DNA of 64,000 bases from JAEUSG01 sp964590225 (GTDB lineage: Bacteria > Fibrobacterota > OXYB2-FULL-49-7 > JAEUSG01): positions 6,697-70,696 of the forward strand of contig CAZPWS010000012.1 of NCBI GenBank assembly GCA_964590225.1, read 5' to 3'. The position numbers and the translations under genes were made by a program. Every line of letters begins with the position of its first letter. Position 1 is the first letter of the stretch. The notes beneath the pieces are model-generated. The model was not told where the DNA came from and did not search any database. It saw only the letters and a list, made by a program, of their open reading frames with translations. Below, piece after piece: positions 53,240 to 61,920 of this stretch.

Positions 53240-54388
53240 TTAAACTTTAACCCATTGAGCAGTCTTATTGCTTTCTACGATTTTTTCGCATAAAACAAGC
53301 TCTCTTAAGCCGTCTTCGAAAGAGGCGTAGCAGTGTGGGAATTTATTTATCCCGAGTATATCACCATAGAAATCAGCATAAAGCTGTTTAAGCGTGTCAG
53401 GAAAGCCCTCTGCATGTCCGCCGGGGTATGATGTTCTTGATGAGGCTTCGCTGTCAAGAAGGGCTGGATCACGCATAAGAAGCCCATTTGCACCACCTCT
53501 TCTACCTATTAAAAGCTCATTTGGATTCTCAGAATCAAATGAAAGCGAGCTTTGCGAAGCGTCAATTTCAAAATAAAGTCTATTTTTTCTTCCGGCAGAA
53601 ATTTGACTAACTGTTAGCGAACCCTTGCTTCCGTTATCGAATCGAAGTAGGATAGAAGCAAAATCTTCAGTCGATATGTCGAAGGTTTCATATTGAGCAA
53701 CTTCTCGATTGTCGGAAGCGAATGTTGTATTATCCTGATGGACTGCTTTTTTTCTTTTTTTGTGTGCCGTAGAAAAATCGGCCATTACTTCGACAATTTT
53801 AAGACCGCTTATGTGTTCTATCATATCCATCCAGTGCGAGCCGATGTCAGCCACAGCACGGGAGTCGCCAGAAAAACGGGGCTCAAGTCTCCAGTTGTAA
53901 TCAGTGTCAAGCAGTAGCCAGTCCTGTAAGTATGAACCATGAATGGAAAATAATTGTCCAATTTCTCCCTTCTTGACCATTTGTCGCACTTGCTGAACAA
54001 GTGGATAATAGCGAAGATTGAAATTAACGCAATTTTTTAAACCCATTAATTTAGCCGTTCTGACTAATTCCGCAGCTTCACTGCTTTTTGTTGCAAGGGG
54101 CTTTTCGCAAACAACATGCTTTTTTCCTACCAAGGCAGCCTTAACCATTTCAAAGTGCAAATAATTAGGCGTACATACATGTACTGCTTCGACAGATTTA
54201 TTGTTGATCAATTCCTGATAATTATGGTAGAAATTTTCTATACCATATTTTGAGGCAATATTTCGGCCGATTTTTTCATTTTGATCTGACACAGCAATTA
54301 TATCAACCAAACCTGTTCTTCTAAGGCCTTCAATATGAGCTGGCCCAATGAACCCAAGTCCAATTATTCCAACTCTGACCTTTGCCAT
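53240..54388 (-). CDS. Gfo/Idh/MocA-family NAD(P)-dependent oxidoreductase
   Basis: A 382-residue enzyme. An N-terminal Rossmann fold (VRVGIIGLGFIGPAHIEGLR) binds the nucleotide; VHVCTPNYLHFEM and VVCEKPLATKS contain the conserved EKP lysine. The C-terminal half-barrel has VADIGSHWMDMIEHISG with the catalytic-type His and SYPGGHAEGFPDTLKQLYAD. It probably oxidises a sugar or inositol. The ATG at 54388 sits 1 bp after the preceding stop; an in-frame TTG at 54397 is less likely. Confidence 0.9.
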   Translation of the reverse strand: MAKVRVGIIGLGFIGPAHIEGLRRTGLVDIIAVSDQNEKIGRNIASKYGIENFYHNYQELINNKSVEAVHVCTPNYLHFEMVKAALVGKKHVVCEKPLATKSSEAAELVRTAKLMGLKNCVNFNLRYYPLVQQVRQMVKKGEIGQLFSIHGSYLQDWLLLDTDYNWRLEPRFSGDSRAVADIGSHWMDMIEHISGLKIVEVMADFSTAHKKRKKAVHQDNTTFASDNREVAQYETFDISTEDFASILLRFDNGSKGSLTVSQISAGRKNRLYFEIDASQSSLSFDSENPNELLIGRRGGANGLLMRDPALLDSEASSRTSYPGGHAEGFPDTLKQLYADFYGDILGINKFPHCYASFEDGLRELVLCEKIVESNKTAQWVKV

Positions 54389-54389
54389 A

Positions 54390-55145
54390 TTACTCAACCC
54401 CCCACGATTTAAGATTGTCCAGAGAAATTTTTACTGATTCAAATGGGTTCCTCTCTCCGCAGTTATCTTGTTCAACAATCCAATGTTTCGTGCCCGCAAA
54501 TTCGCATGCCTCCATGATTGATTTCCAGGGCAGATTACCTTCGCCAACCTCGGCCATTGTGACCTGATCATTTTTTATTGTGAAATCTTTGAAGTGAACC
54601 TCATTTATTCGCCCTTTGAATTTTTTTATATACTCTACGGGTGATACGCCTCCATATTGTGCCCAAAAAACATCAAGTTCCATACTGAGGTCTGGTACAT
54701 TTGCAAATAAGTAATCAAGAGCGACAGAATCAAAGAGCTTTTCAAATTCAAATTTGTGGTTGTGATATCCTAATCTTAATCCCTCTTTTGTAAATGCTTT
54801 TGCCCATCCATTGAGTTTTGGAATTGATGCTTCATACCCTTCTTTACTGCGAAATTCGCCAGGTAGCGCCCCGATAGCGGCCGATTTTGTTCCAAGAATC
54901 TTCATTTTTGAAAATATATCAGCAAGGCCTTTTTCGAGATTATTTATGCCAATATGCATGGATATGCATTCGAGCCCGTTACTGTCAAGAATGCTTTTTA
55001 ATTTTTCAGTATCAATTGGCCCAACTCCAGCAATTTCTACCGCTCTATATCCGATATCTGCAACTTTCTTTAGTGTAGCTGCGATATCTTCTTCAGTTTT
55101 AAGAAAGTCTCTTAGTGTGTACAATTGTAATGCTATTTTTGACAT
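54390..55145 (-). CDS. Sugar phosphate isomerase/epimerase (TIM barrel)
   Basis: A 251-residue TIM-barrel protein of COG1082: LQLYTLRDFLKTEEDIAATL at the start, VADIGYRAVEIAGVG, ISMHIGI, LGYHNHKFEFEKLF, MELDVFWAQYGGVSPVEYI, EVHFKDF and HWIVEQDNCGERNPFES. Metal-binding Glu/Asp/His/Glu positions look intact. It is shorter than the second isomerase of the operon and only distantly related to it. Cytoplasmic. Confidence 0.9.
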   Translation of the reverse strand: MSKIALQLYTLRDFLKTEEDIAATLKKVADIGYRAVEIAGVGPIDTEKLKSILDSNGLECISMHIGINNLEKGLADIFSKMKILGTKSAAIGALPGEFRSKEGYEASIPKLNGWAKAFTKEGLRLGYHNHKFEFEKLFDSVALDYLFANVPDLSMELDVFWAQYGGVSPVEYIKKFKGRINEVHFKDFTIKNDQVTMAEVGEGNLPWKSIMEACEFAGTKHWIVEQDNCGERNPFESVKISLDNLKSWGVE

Positions 55146-55173
55146 GATATGCTTCCTTTTTAGTTAATAGTTA

Positions 55174-56289
55174 TTAGTCAAGTTCTCCAAAAGCCTTACC
55201 TAAAGGCATTGTAGCTACCTTACCGCATTTATGCTTCATTTGAACGGCTTTACCGCTTTTAGAAGCCGCAATCAATCCTTCCATGATTTCCGTACAGTGG
55301 AGAGCAATAGCACCATTTGCTCTATGGGGACGCCTGTTTCGAATTGCGAATGCCATATCAGCAACCCCGAGTCCTCTCATATTTTCTACATACGGATACC
55401 TTAACATTATTTCTGAAAATTCTCTATTACGAAATCCGCCGTCAATGCCTTGTGCAACCTTTACCGAACCACCAAATGTATTTGGATCTGGAACCTGAAG
55501 GCTCCCCTTTGTGCCGTGAATTTCAATGCATGGAAGTGAGTGTTTCCATACATCAAACGACATGATTAGCGTGCAAATTGCCCCATTTTCAAACTCGAGT
55601 AAACCGGTCACATGGGTTGGAACTTCAACTTTTATTTTCTGCCCGTAGAATGGAGCACTTGTAATAAGTCTGTCCTTATTACCAATTATTGCATTACCGA
55701 AAACTTTTTTTACCGGACCAAGAAGGTTAATGAGCGATGAAATATAATATGGCCCCATATCAAGCAGTGGGCCGCCCCCTTTTTGATAATAAAAGGCTGG
55801 ATTGGGATGCCACGATTCGGGACCGTGGCCGGCCATGAAAGCTGTTGCGGAGATAGGGGTACCAATATAACCATCATTAATAAGCAGCTTTGCTGTTTGT
55901 GTGCCACCTCCAAGAACAGTATCAGGTGCGGAACCTACAAGGAGCTTTCTTTTTTTAGCCTCGGTGATAACCTGTAGCGCCTCTTTTAGATTAAGTCCAA
56001 ATGGTTTTTCGGTGTAGGCATGTTTATTTGCTTTTAAAATTTTCAGATTAATTGGTGCATGAGCCGCAGGAATTGTTAAATTGACGACAATTTCAATTTC
56101 GGGATCCTTCATTAAATTATCAACTTCATATACCTTTGGAATATCGAACTCTTTTGCCTTGGATTCAGCGCTCGCAGTGGCAATGTCTGCACAAGCAACA
56201 ACTTCAAGCAACGGGAATCGTTTCATGCCGGTGAAATAAGCGCGACTAATGGTCCCACACCCAACTACGCCTACTTTAACTTTTTTCAC
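55174..56289 (-). CDS. Gfo/Idh/MocA-family oxidoreductase
   Basis: A 371-residue enzyme and the first gene of the operon. Rossmann motif VKVGVVGCGTISRAYFTGM, VVNLTIPAAHAPINLKIL, YTEKPFGLNLKEAL with the EKP motif, then a large C-terminal domain (GGGPLLDMGPYYISSLINLLG). GTG start at 56289 with AAGGAG 7 nt ahead. A promoter with two palindromic operators lies upstream. Substrate unknown; gene company with TIM-barrel isomerases is typical of inositol or uncommon hexose degradation. Confidence 0.9.
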   Translation of the reverse strand: MKKVKVGVVGCGTISRAYFTGMKRFPLLEVVACADIATASAESKAKEFDIPKVYEVDNLMKDPEIEIVVNLTIPAAHAPINLKILKANKHAYTEKPFGLNLKEALQVITEAKKRKLLVGSAPDTVLGGGTQTAKLLINDGYIGTPISATAFMAGHGPESWHPNPAFYYQKGGGPLLDMGPYYISSLINLLGPVKKVFGNAIIGNKDRLITSAPFYGQKIKVEVPTHVTGLLEFENGAICTLIMSFDVWKHSLPCIEIHGTKGSLQVPDPNTFGGSVKVAQGIDGGFRNREFSEIMLRYPYVENMRGLGVADMAFAIRNRRPHRANGAIALHCTEIMEGLIAASKSGKAVQMKHKCGKVATMPLGKAFGELD

Positions 56290-56315
56290 AAACTGCTCCT
56301 TGGTTTATGGTCTAT

Positions 56316-56331
56316 TTGCACTATAGTGCAT
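56316..56331. promoter_or_regulatory. Palindromic operator O2 (putative LacI-family site)
   Basis: TTGCACTATAGTGCAT contains the perfect 14-bp palindrome TGCACTATAGTGCA (56317-56330). It lies just downstream of the predicted transcription start and about 27 bp upstream of the GTG of the first operon gene. It matches the upstream operator at 14 of 16 positions, with centres 43 bp apart (about four helical turns). Confidence 0.75.
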
Positions 56332-56345
56332 GGCGAAACAGGAAA

Positions 56346-56374
56346 AGTATAGTATTTTTTGCACTATTGTGCAA
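56346..56374 (-). promoter_or_regulatory. Sigma-70-type promoter of the sugar operon
   Basis: On the minus strand TTGCAC (56374-56369) and TATACT (56351-56346) are separated by exactly 17 bp, a near-consensus -35/-10 pair. Predicted start is near 56339, giving a leader of about 50 nt. The -35 box is inside the upstream operator, so repressor binding would block polymerase. Confidence 0.72.
56359..56374. promoter_or_regulatory. Palindromic operator O1 (putative LacI-family site)
   Basis: TTGCACTATTGTGCAA has perfect 6-bp arms (TTGCAC/GTGCAA) around TATT and overlaps the -35 box. Confidence 0.72.
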
Positions 56375-56385
56375 GAGTTTTTTAA

Positions 56386-56422
56386 CCCCAAACTTTATAT
56401 TAGAAACATTTCTAAACGGGGT
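56386..56422. repeat. Imperfect inverted repeat
   Basis: Outer ACCCC/GGGGT arms enclose TTAGAAACATTTCTAA (56400-56415), whose 7-bp arms are perfect around CA. It stands between the sugar-operon promoter and the long hairpin at 56426. No T-tract follows on either strand. Confidence 0.45.
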
Positions 56423-56425
56423 AAT

Positions 56426-56480
56426 CCCAACTAATTCAAGTAGTTCGGCGCCTTTGGCGCCTCCTATTGAATAAGTTGGG
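56426..56480 (-). terminator. Long two-part hairpin after the export operon (terminator or REP-like palindrome)
   Basis: Outer arms CCCAACTAATTCAA and TTGAATAAGTTGGG pair at 13 of 14 positions, and an inner GGCGCC-TTT-GGCGCC forms a tight hairpin. It begins directly after the TAA of the last export-operon gene (56481). There is no U-tract after it on the minus strand, so it may be an RNA-stabilising or REP-type element rather than a classical terminator. Confidence 0.55.
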
Positions 56481-57788
56481 TTAAAACGATATCGTTGCGG
56501 AGAGTCGTGTTGAAAGCGAATGGCGTACAGGTGTATCCCTTATATCGAGTGTGTATTCACTGTTTTTGGGTCCAATCCCGCCAGAAACTGAAAGAGAAAG
56601 CGATAAATCTCTTATGTCAGCATAGGAAAGTGTGGAGTTTAGATAAACACTTGATTGTTCAATGTTTCCTATTGCGTTAAGCGATAACGACAAGTTGCTA
56701 TTTATAAACCGGCTGAATGTTCCAAATAAAGCAACATAATATTTCGATAGTTCGTTAGGGCGATACAAACCCGTGGATAGCGCATACATGATTGCGTCCG
56801 TTGGGGGGATTGCCGGAGAGAGAGTAACAGTTGAGCATTTTACCGCTTCTTTAATGAAAGAGGCATTGTATCCGCTTCCATTGTAATAACCCTCCAACAC
56901 AAGTGTAACCCTGTTAGGTATGCCGTTAAAATCAAAAGAGCGGGTAAGTGTCAAAGCAGCCTTTTCACTCCATTCCTCTTTACCCTTTATAGCCCGTAGT
57001 ACCCCATTGTCAATATTTGCAACCATTTCGTTATCCATTCGATACAGTGAAATTTCGCCTGCGATTGCCGTTTTCCCTAGGCCGGTTGAAATATCGTAGC
57101 CGAATACAGGCATTTTACCCTTCTTATGCCATACAGCAAAAGCCATTTCAGTCGCCTTGACCGTAAATTCCGATTTAAATGAAAGCGCTGTTTTTGCAAG
57201 CGAATCTGCATTTCTTAAGTCGGCAAAAGCGTAAAGATTCATCCTTGTACCAAATGGGATGTGCGCCTTAACACCATATGCCCCTTCACGAAGGCCAATT
57301 TTTTGGATAAAATGTTTTCGTTCAACATTGATAAGGTCGGTAGGATTCCAGAGGTAGCCCCGTCCCCATTGAAGCACCTGTTTTCCCGTACGCAGATAAA
57401 GTTTTCTGTTAAAGTTGAAGTCTATAAAGGTTTCGGGCATGGTGAAACTGGTAGATGCAGAATCGCTATTGGGAAAATAAACTGCTTCACCGCTGAGAAA
57501 ACCCTTTATACCTCCCAAAAGGCGCGCATCAAGACTTATATCAGCGGTTATGCTGGGGAAAGAAGATGGGGTCGAGGGATTTTTAAACGGAATGTCAATG
57601 TCAATTGCGCTAATTACTGCGCCAGAAAAGGCAGTGTTTTTTTCCTTATTTGCTACTATCGAAGAGGTATCAATCAGGTCCCCTGTAACAACAGCAGTGT
57701 CATTGAAAAGGGCGGCTTCATCAAAATCCTCTGAAAATGTTGATAAGACCAGTGACATAATCCAAGCAAAAACTATAAGCTTTCTCAT
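56481..57788 (-). CDS. Outer-membrane beta-barrel (porin-like) protein of the export operon
   Basis: A 435-residue protein with a signal peptide (MRKLIVFAWIMSLVLSTFS). It shows repeated amphipathic strands (ITADISLDARLLGG, FIDFNFNRKLYLRTGKQVLQWGRGYLWNPTDLIN, LSLSLNAIGNIEQSSVYLNSTL) and ends in STRLSATISF with a terminal Phe, as in outer-membrane barrels. The RTGKQVLQWGRGYLWNPTDLIN block recalls DUF1302-like barrels that accompany LolA-like proteins. The ATG at 57788, with GAGG ahead, gives the signal peptide; an in-frame start at 57815 would not. Last gene of a nine-gene operon. Confidence 0.72.
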   Translation of the reverse strand: MRKLIVFAWIMSLVLSTFSEDFDEAALFNDTAVVTGDLIDTSSIVANKEKNTAFSGAVISAIDIDIPFKNPSTPSSFPSITADISLDARLLGGIKGFLSGEAVYFPNSDSASTSFTMPETFIDFNFNRKLYLRTGKQVLQWGRGYLWNPTDLINVERKHFIQKIGLREGAYGVKAHIPFGTRMNLYAFADLRNADSLAKTALSFKSEFTVKATEMAFAVWHKKGKMPVFGYDISTGLGKTAIAGEISLYRMDNEMVANIDNGVLRAIKGKEEWSEKAALTLTRSFDFNGIPNRVTLVLEGYYNGSGYNASFIKEAVKCSTVTLSPAIPPTDAIMYALSTGLYRPNELSKYYVALFGTFSRFINSNLSLSLNAIGNIEQSSVYLNSTLSYADIRDLSLSLSVSGGIGPKNSEYTLDIRDTPVRHSLSTRLSATISF

Positions 57789-57827
57789 GTTTCTCGCGCC
57801 TCTTTTATAAGACAAATGTGAATCGAT

Positions 57828-58583
57828 TTACTTGCTCAAATTTTCTAAATAGGCTTTTGTAAATATTGCATCATCCAGTTTTTTGGTTGAAATGTTAGAT
57901 ATTTCAACCATGGTCTGATTTCCCTTTTCAAACTCGTCCCTGAAAACTTGTTTTATGGGAATATACTTCCCATCAATTTCAGTGTATTTCAAAAAATATG
58001 CAGACTGCATCAGCGTACCTGAAGATGAATATGAAGTCTCTTTCATAGGTAGAAAATTATCTCTCCTAACCCAGTAAACTTTCTTTGGGTAATCAACATC
58101 ATTAACTATAGCTTTAACGGCGAATCTGTAAACCTCAATTTTTCCAAGCATTTCTTCAACCACGGTGTCTTTAATAGTAGTGTCAAGTGTTGGAGCGTAA
58201 AGTTCTGTTATCTTTCGCGATTCAAAATCGTCACCGCGAGCGTCAGTTCCTCCAATCGACTCATCCCTGCTTACATGCTGGAATGTCCTTGTGTTGCGGC
58301 GATACATCCAAAAGTGATCGCCCATACGCAAATAACCGTTGCCCTTTTCACTCTCAGGACCCGTCATGACAATAAGAAATGCATTGTCCTTGTCACGACG
58401 GTTCCATAGCATATCAAAAACCTTAGTCCCCTGGCCTGTCTTCTGCTGAGTCATTTGAACGCGGGCGCTTGCGTCGGTTGTCATCTTATAGTTGTCTTCC
58501 ATTTTCTTCAAAATACTGGATGCGGACGGCAGCGCCCATGTGCTTATCGCAAGAGCAAGCGTGATGGCTGAAAAGAATTTCAT
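57828..58583 (-). CDS. LolA-like outer-membrane lipoprotein-sorting protein
   Basis: A 251-residue periplasmic protein (signal peptide ending TWALP). It has the LolA/LolB-like open barrel of the outer-membrane lipoprotein-sorting family: ILKKMEDNYKMTTDASARVQMTQQ, LIVMTGPESEKGNGYLRMGDHFWMYRRNTR, RDESIGGTDARGDDFESRKI, VYWVRRDNFLPMKETSYSSSGTLM and KYIPIKQVFRDEFEKGNQTMVEISN. It is expected to carry a lipid or lipoprotein across the periplasm from the FtsX/ATPase complex to the outer-membrane partner. It is 23 bp from the permease gene upstream. Confidence 0.88.
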   Translation of the reverse strand: MKFFSAITLALAISTWALPSASSILKKMEDNYKMTTDASARVQMTQQKTGQGTKVFDMLWNRRDKDNAFLIVMTGPESEKGNGYLRMGDHFWMYRRNTRTFQHVSRDESIGGTDARGDDFESRKITELYAPTLDTTIKDTVVEEMLGKIEVYRFAVKAIVNDVDYPKKVYWVRRDNFLPMKETSYSSSGTLMQSAYFLKYTEIDGKYIPIKQVFRDEFEKGNQTMVEISNISTKKLDDAIFTKAYLENLSK

Positions 58584-58606
58584 AGTAACATATTCCTTGT
58601 TAAGTT

Positions 58607-60367
58607 TTATTCGTAATGTCTTAGGGCTGATGCAGCAGACATCTTGGCTGCTTTACGGGCAGGGAAGTAAGCTGTTACTACTGCAATAGCAAGAATAAGA
58701 ATAAGATTCCCTGAAATAGCGAAAGGAGAAGTGACAAAATTCAGATGTCCGCTGTTTAGCAGCATGGATAGCTGGTTATCCGCCCCCATATCAAAAGTTA
58801 TGAGCGACAATAGTTTCATTACAATAAAAGCAGCAATGATACCGGTGATGCAAGAAAATAGCGTAAGAAAAAGCGTTTCGAGAATAAAACTGTTTCTAAC
58901 ATCATTCATCTGCATGCCAATTGCGCGAATAGTTCCAATTTCCCGTGTCCTCTCCCTTATTGTCATTCGCAGTGTATTTACAACGCCAACAAGAATAATC
59001 ATAAAAAGTATCAGCACGCAAGCAAGTGTAATAATATTTAGCGCATACTCAAGTTTGATAACTGCGCTCGCTACTTCATACATCGATGCTACCGCAACAA
59101 CGATTGACCGAAGCCTTTTTTTGCCGATTTCTTTAAACTGTTTCTGGTATTCTTCAGAATTTCGTGTCCGTTTTAAAAGAGTCCACTCACTGCATAGCAA
59201 ATTGTAATATGGTGCCTTAGAAGAGGGGAGAAGAGTACTGTCGCTTAGAGGCATAGGTAAAGTGTTATAGTACGAACGGAAAAATAATCGGTCATTTACC
59301 AAGATAGTTCTATCAAATGATTGCTCCTTTGCAATTATTCCCGTAACAGGTACTCTGAAACTTTCCTTTGTAACCCCATCTCTTCCGGCGTAGGAAAATT
59401 GACAGGTGTCACCAATGGCTACTCCAAGTTCCATTGAAATCACTTCACCAATCAGTGTGCCATCTTTGCTAAATGCAGTCGCACTATTGCCCTGTGCTAA
59501 CTTTATAGAATCGCTCAATGCTTTTCGTGAAGCAGAGTCGCTTGTAAATGCGATTGATAATGCCGAAACCGCCTTGTTGCCTTTAATCAATTGCCCTGCT
59601 GCAACAGCAAGACCGGAAGCGAGTCTTGCATGAATAGAGTCCGCAATGCGAACGGCGTCCTTTTTAGGATTTTTCAGGTTTATATACAGTGCTGCTATAT
59701 CATGATCCTTGTAGCCAAGTAAAGGCTTAAGCTTTTTGGAGGGTATAAATAGCGGGGCTTCCATAAAAGAGTTTGCTGGCTTAAAAACTCCAACGATGGT
59801 AAAACGGGCGGACTGATTAGCTCCATTGATATCGCGGTATCTCGCTCTAATAATATCGCCCATTTTGACATTGAGCGTCTTGGCTTTTCCTGAAGCAATA
59901 ATACAGGGATTTTCAATATCTTCTTTGCGTAAATCATCGAATTTTCCATCAACCATTTTGAAATTATCTTCAGTTGCCTTAAGCTCCTCTGCCGAGATTT
60001 TGGCATCGAAATCCACTCCTACAAGTATCAAGTTATCTGATTTTCCATTGCCAACCACGCGGGCAAAAACACCAATTGCTTCCTGTACGCTTGTCGCTTC
60101 GGGAGCCACTTCGGCAACAATCTTTTTTATCCGTTCGCCGTCATGAAATACTGCCGTATATAGGTCGCCATTTTTTGAGAAATTAATACTCACATGGCCA
60201 GCGACAAATACTACGATACGGTTAAAAAGCGTATCGGATATCCCATGCGCAAAAGAGTTAGCCATTACAAGAATCATCATGCCAATGGCAATTGCACTCC
60301 CCAAAAGAAGATTTCGCCGCTTCTGACGAACGAGATTTCGAAAACTTATTCGTGCTATAACATTCAT
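58607..60367 (-). CDS. FtsX/MacB-type ABC transporter permease
   Basis: A 586-residue permease with one N-terminal helix (LLLGSAIAIGMMILVMANSFA), a large periplasmic domain of about 370 residues, and three C-terminal helices carrying the FtsX signature (ITLACVLILFMIILVGVVNTLRMTIRERTREIGTIRAIGMQ). This is the LolC/E or MacB layout of mechanotransmission transporters. It forms the inner-membrane complex with the second permease and the LolD-like ATPase. It is longer than typical LolC/E (about 400 residues) because of its periplasmic domain. Confidence 0.9.
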   Translation of the reverse strand: MNVIARISFRNLVRQKRRNLLLGSAIAIGMMILVMANSFAHGISDTLFNRIVVFVAGHVSINFSKNGDLYTAVFHDGERIKKIVAEVAPEATSVQEAIGVFARVVGNGKSDNLILVGVDFDAKISAEELKATEDNFKMVDGKFDDLRKEDIENPCIIASGKAKTLNVKMGDIIRARYRDINGANQSARFTIVGVFKPANSFMEAPLFIPSKKLKPLLGYKDHDIAALYINLKNPKKDAVRIADSIHARLASGLAVAAGQLIKGNKAVSALSIAFTSDSASRKALSDSIKLAQGNSATAFSKDGTLIGEVISMELGVAIGDTCQFSYAGRDGVTKESFRVPVTGIIAKEQSFDRTILVNDRLFFRSYYNTLPMPLSDSTLLPSSKAPYYNLLCSEWTLLKRTRNSEEYQKQFKEIGKKRLRSIVVAVASMYEVASAVIKLEYALNIITLACVLILFMIILVGVVNTLRMTIRERTREIGTIRAIGMQMNDVRNSFILETLFLTLFSCITGIIAAFIVMKLLSLITFDMGADNQLSMLLNSGHLNFVTSPFAISGNLILILAIAVVTAYFPARKAAKMSAASALRHYE

Positions 60368-60388
60368 TGTGTTTACTCCACTAAAAAA

Positions 60389-61915
60389 TTAATCCCGTGA
60401 TATTGCATCAAGAGGAGTGATTCCTCGAGCTAACCTTACCGGATATACAACGGCAATAAGCGTTACGAGTATAAGCTGGAAAACAGCAAGAAAAATATCA
60501 CCTCCGGTAAGCAATGGATGGAATGAATCGCCTCCAAAAAAGAGCTGAACCATATCGTTGTCGGATGTAAACTTGAAGAGCGCGAGAATACGAACAGCAA
60601 ATATTCCGGCGACAATACCGCACCCTCCAAAAACTGCCGAGAGAGCAGCGGTTTCGGCTATAAACATTTTTGAAATAAAACTTTTATGAGCACCAATAGC
60701 ACGCATCATGCCAATCTCAGTTGTTCGTTCAATGGCGGCCATAGAGAGTGTATTAACGATGATAATTATGGCCACAACAAAAAGCATCATAACAAATACA
60801 AAGAGAGCGCTCTTTATAAGTGCGGCCATGCTTCCAATCATACCCATCGCCTTTTTCCATGTAACAGCTCGTGCAGCAATGTTTTTACTCTTAAAAAGAT
60901 CATTCAGCTCGTTAACTTTTTTATCGATTGAAGAGTGGTCGTTTAACATTACAAGTACCATATTGAATGCGCCTGCATCCAGATCGGTCTTTTCGCTTGT
61001 TGTTTTTGTTTCTACCTTCAAATCACCAGCAGAGAGGTTATTGGTAGCTCTACTGCTGTTTTTGACAAACATATCACCTGACTCAAACAGATCGTCAAGA
61101 TTTTCATTTTCGAGTATTTCTTTTTTATCACTTGCTACTTCAACTATGTCCTGTGCCGAGAAATAACCGAGGCATTCACGATATGATTCGATATCCATTA
61201 TTATAAAATGGCCAAGTATGTGATTTAGTGCTCTGTATTTTACAATTCCCCTGACAGGAAGCCTCACATCCGTTGTCGAGTTGTTGTCGTTCATGCCCAT
61301 GAAAATGGCATAATCCTGAAGTATAAGTGTGGAGGAGTCCTTTTTTGCCTCTTCGCTTAAGTTAGCCTTGTGAAGTGAGTCGCCCTCTGCTGTGAGCCAA
61401 ATATTGCTAAACCCGTGGAAATCCTCCCGCATTTTTGAAGGGACAAGCACAACTCTTTCATTATCTACGACAGGTTTACCTTCTATGTATTTAAAGTTAT
61501 CGGGGAAAAATTCCCCAAATTGTTTATAATCAACACCAAGAAGAAAAGCGAAGCCAGGGTTGCCTTCCTTGTCGTTTAACGCCATAGCCGCATTTTTGCC
61601 CATAGGCAAAACAGCAGCAATGTCATCCTGTCCATCGAGAGCGCTCCTGATTTCCTTATAATTGTATAGCGGTTCAACGGCTTTACCCATCATGCTCAGG
61701 AAAACATTATCGCTCTCTTGTTTATCTGATACAATGACAATATCGCCGGAGAAGCTTTCGATGATGGTCTTTTCGAGCCCTTTATCCATTCCGCTCGTAA
61801 CACCGTTACCGATAGTCATAAGCAGTGCGCCAAGGAAAAGTATGCTTCCTATAACAAGACTTTTTCCTTTGTGTCTAAAAATATTTCGCCAGGCAATTGT
61901 AATAATTAGTTTCAT
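60389..61915 (-). CDS. FtsX/MacB-type ABC transporter permease
   Basis: A 508-residue permease of the same design: N-terminal helix (SLVIGSILFLGALLMTIGNG), a periplasmic domain of about 320 residues, then the FtsX domain (FVFVMMLFVVAIIIIVNTLSMAAIERTTEIGMMRAIGAHKSFISKMF) and two more helices. It differs clearly in the periplasmic domain from the 586-residue partner, suggesting a heterodimer as in LolCE. ATG at 61915 is 5 bp after the ATPase stop. Confidence 0.9.
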   Translation of the reverse strand: MKLIITIAWRNIFRHKGKSLVIGSILFLGALLMTIGNGVTSGMDKGLEKTIIESFSGDIVIVSDKQESDNVFLSMMGKAVEPLYNYKEIRSALDGQDDIAAVLPMGKNAAMALNDKEGNPGFAFLLGVDYKQFGEFFPDNFKYIEGKPVVDNERVVLVPSKMREDFHGFSNIWLTAEGDSLHKANLSEEAKKDSSTLILQDYAIFMGMNDNNSTTDVRLPVRGIVKYRALNHILGHFIIMDIESYRECLGYFSAQDIVEVASDKKEILENENLDDLFESGDMFVKNSSRATNNLSAGDLKVETKTTSEKTDLDAGAFNMVLVMLNDHSSIDKKVNELNDLFKSKNIAARAVTWKKAMGMIGSMAALIKSALFVFVMMLFVVAIIIIVNTLSMAAIERTTEIGMMRAIGAHKSFISKMFIAETAALSAVFGGCGIVAGIFAVRILALFKFTSDNDMVQLFFGGDSFHPLLTGGDIFLAVFQLILVTLIAVVYPVRLARGITPLDAISRD

Positions 61916-61920
61916 TCGGC

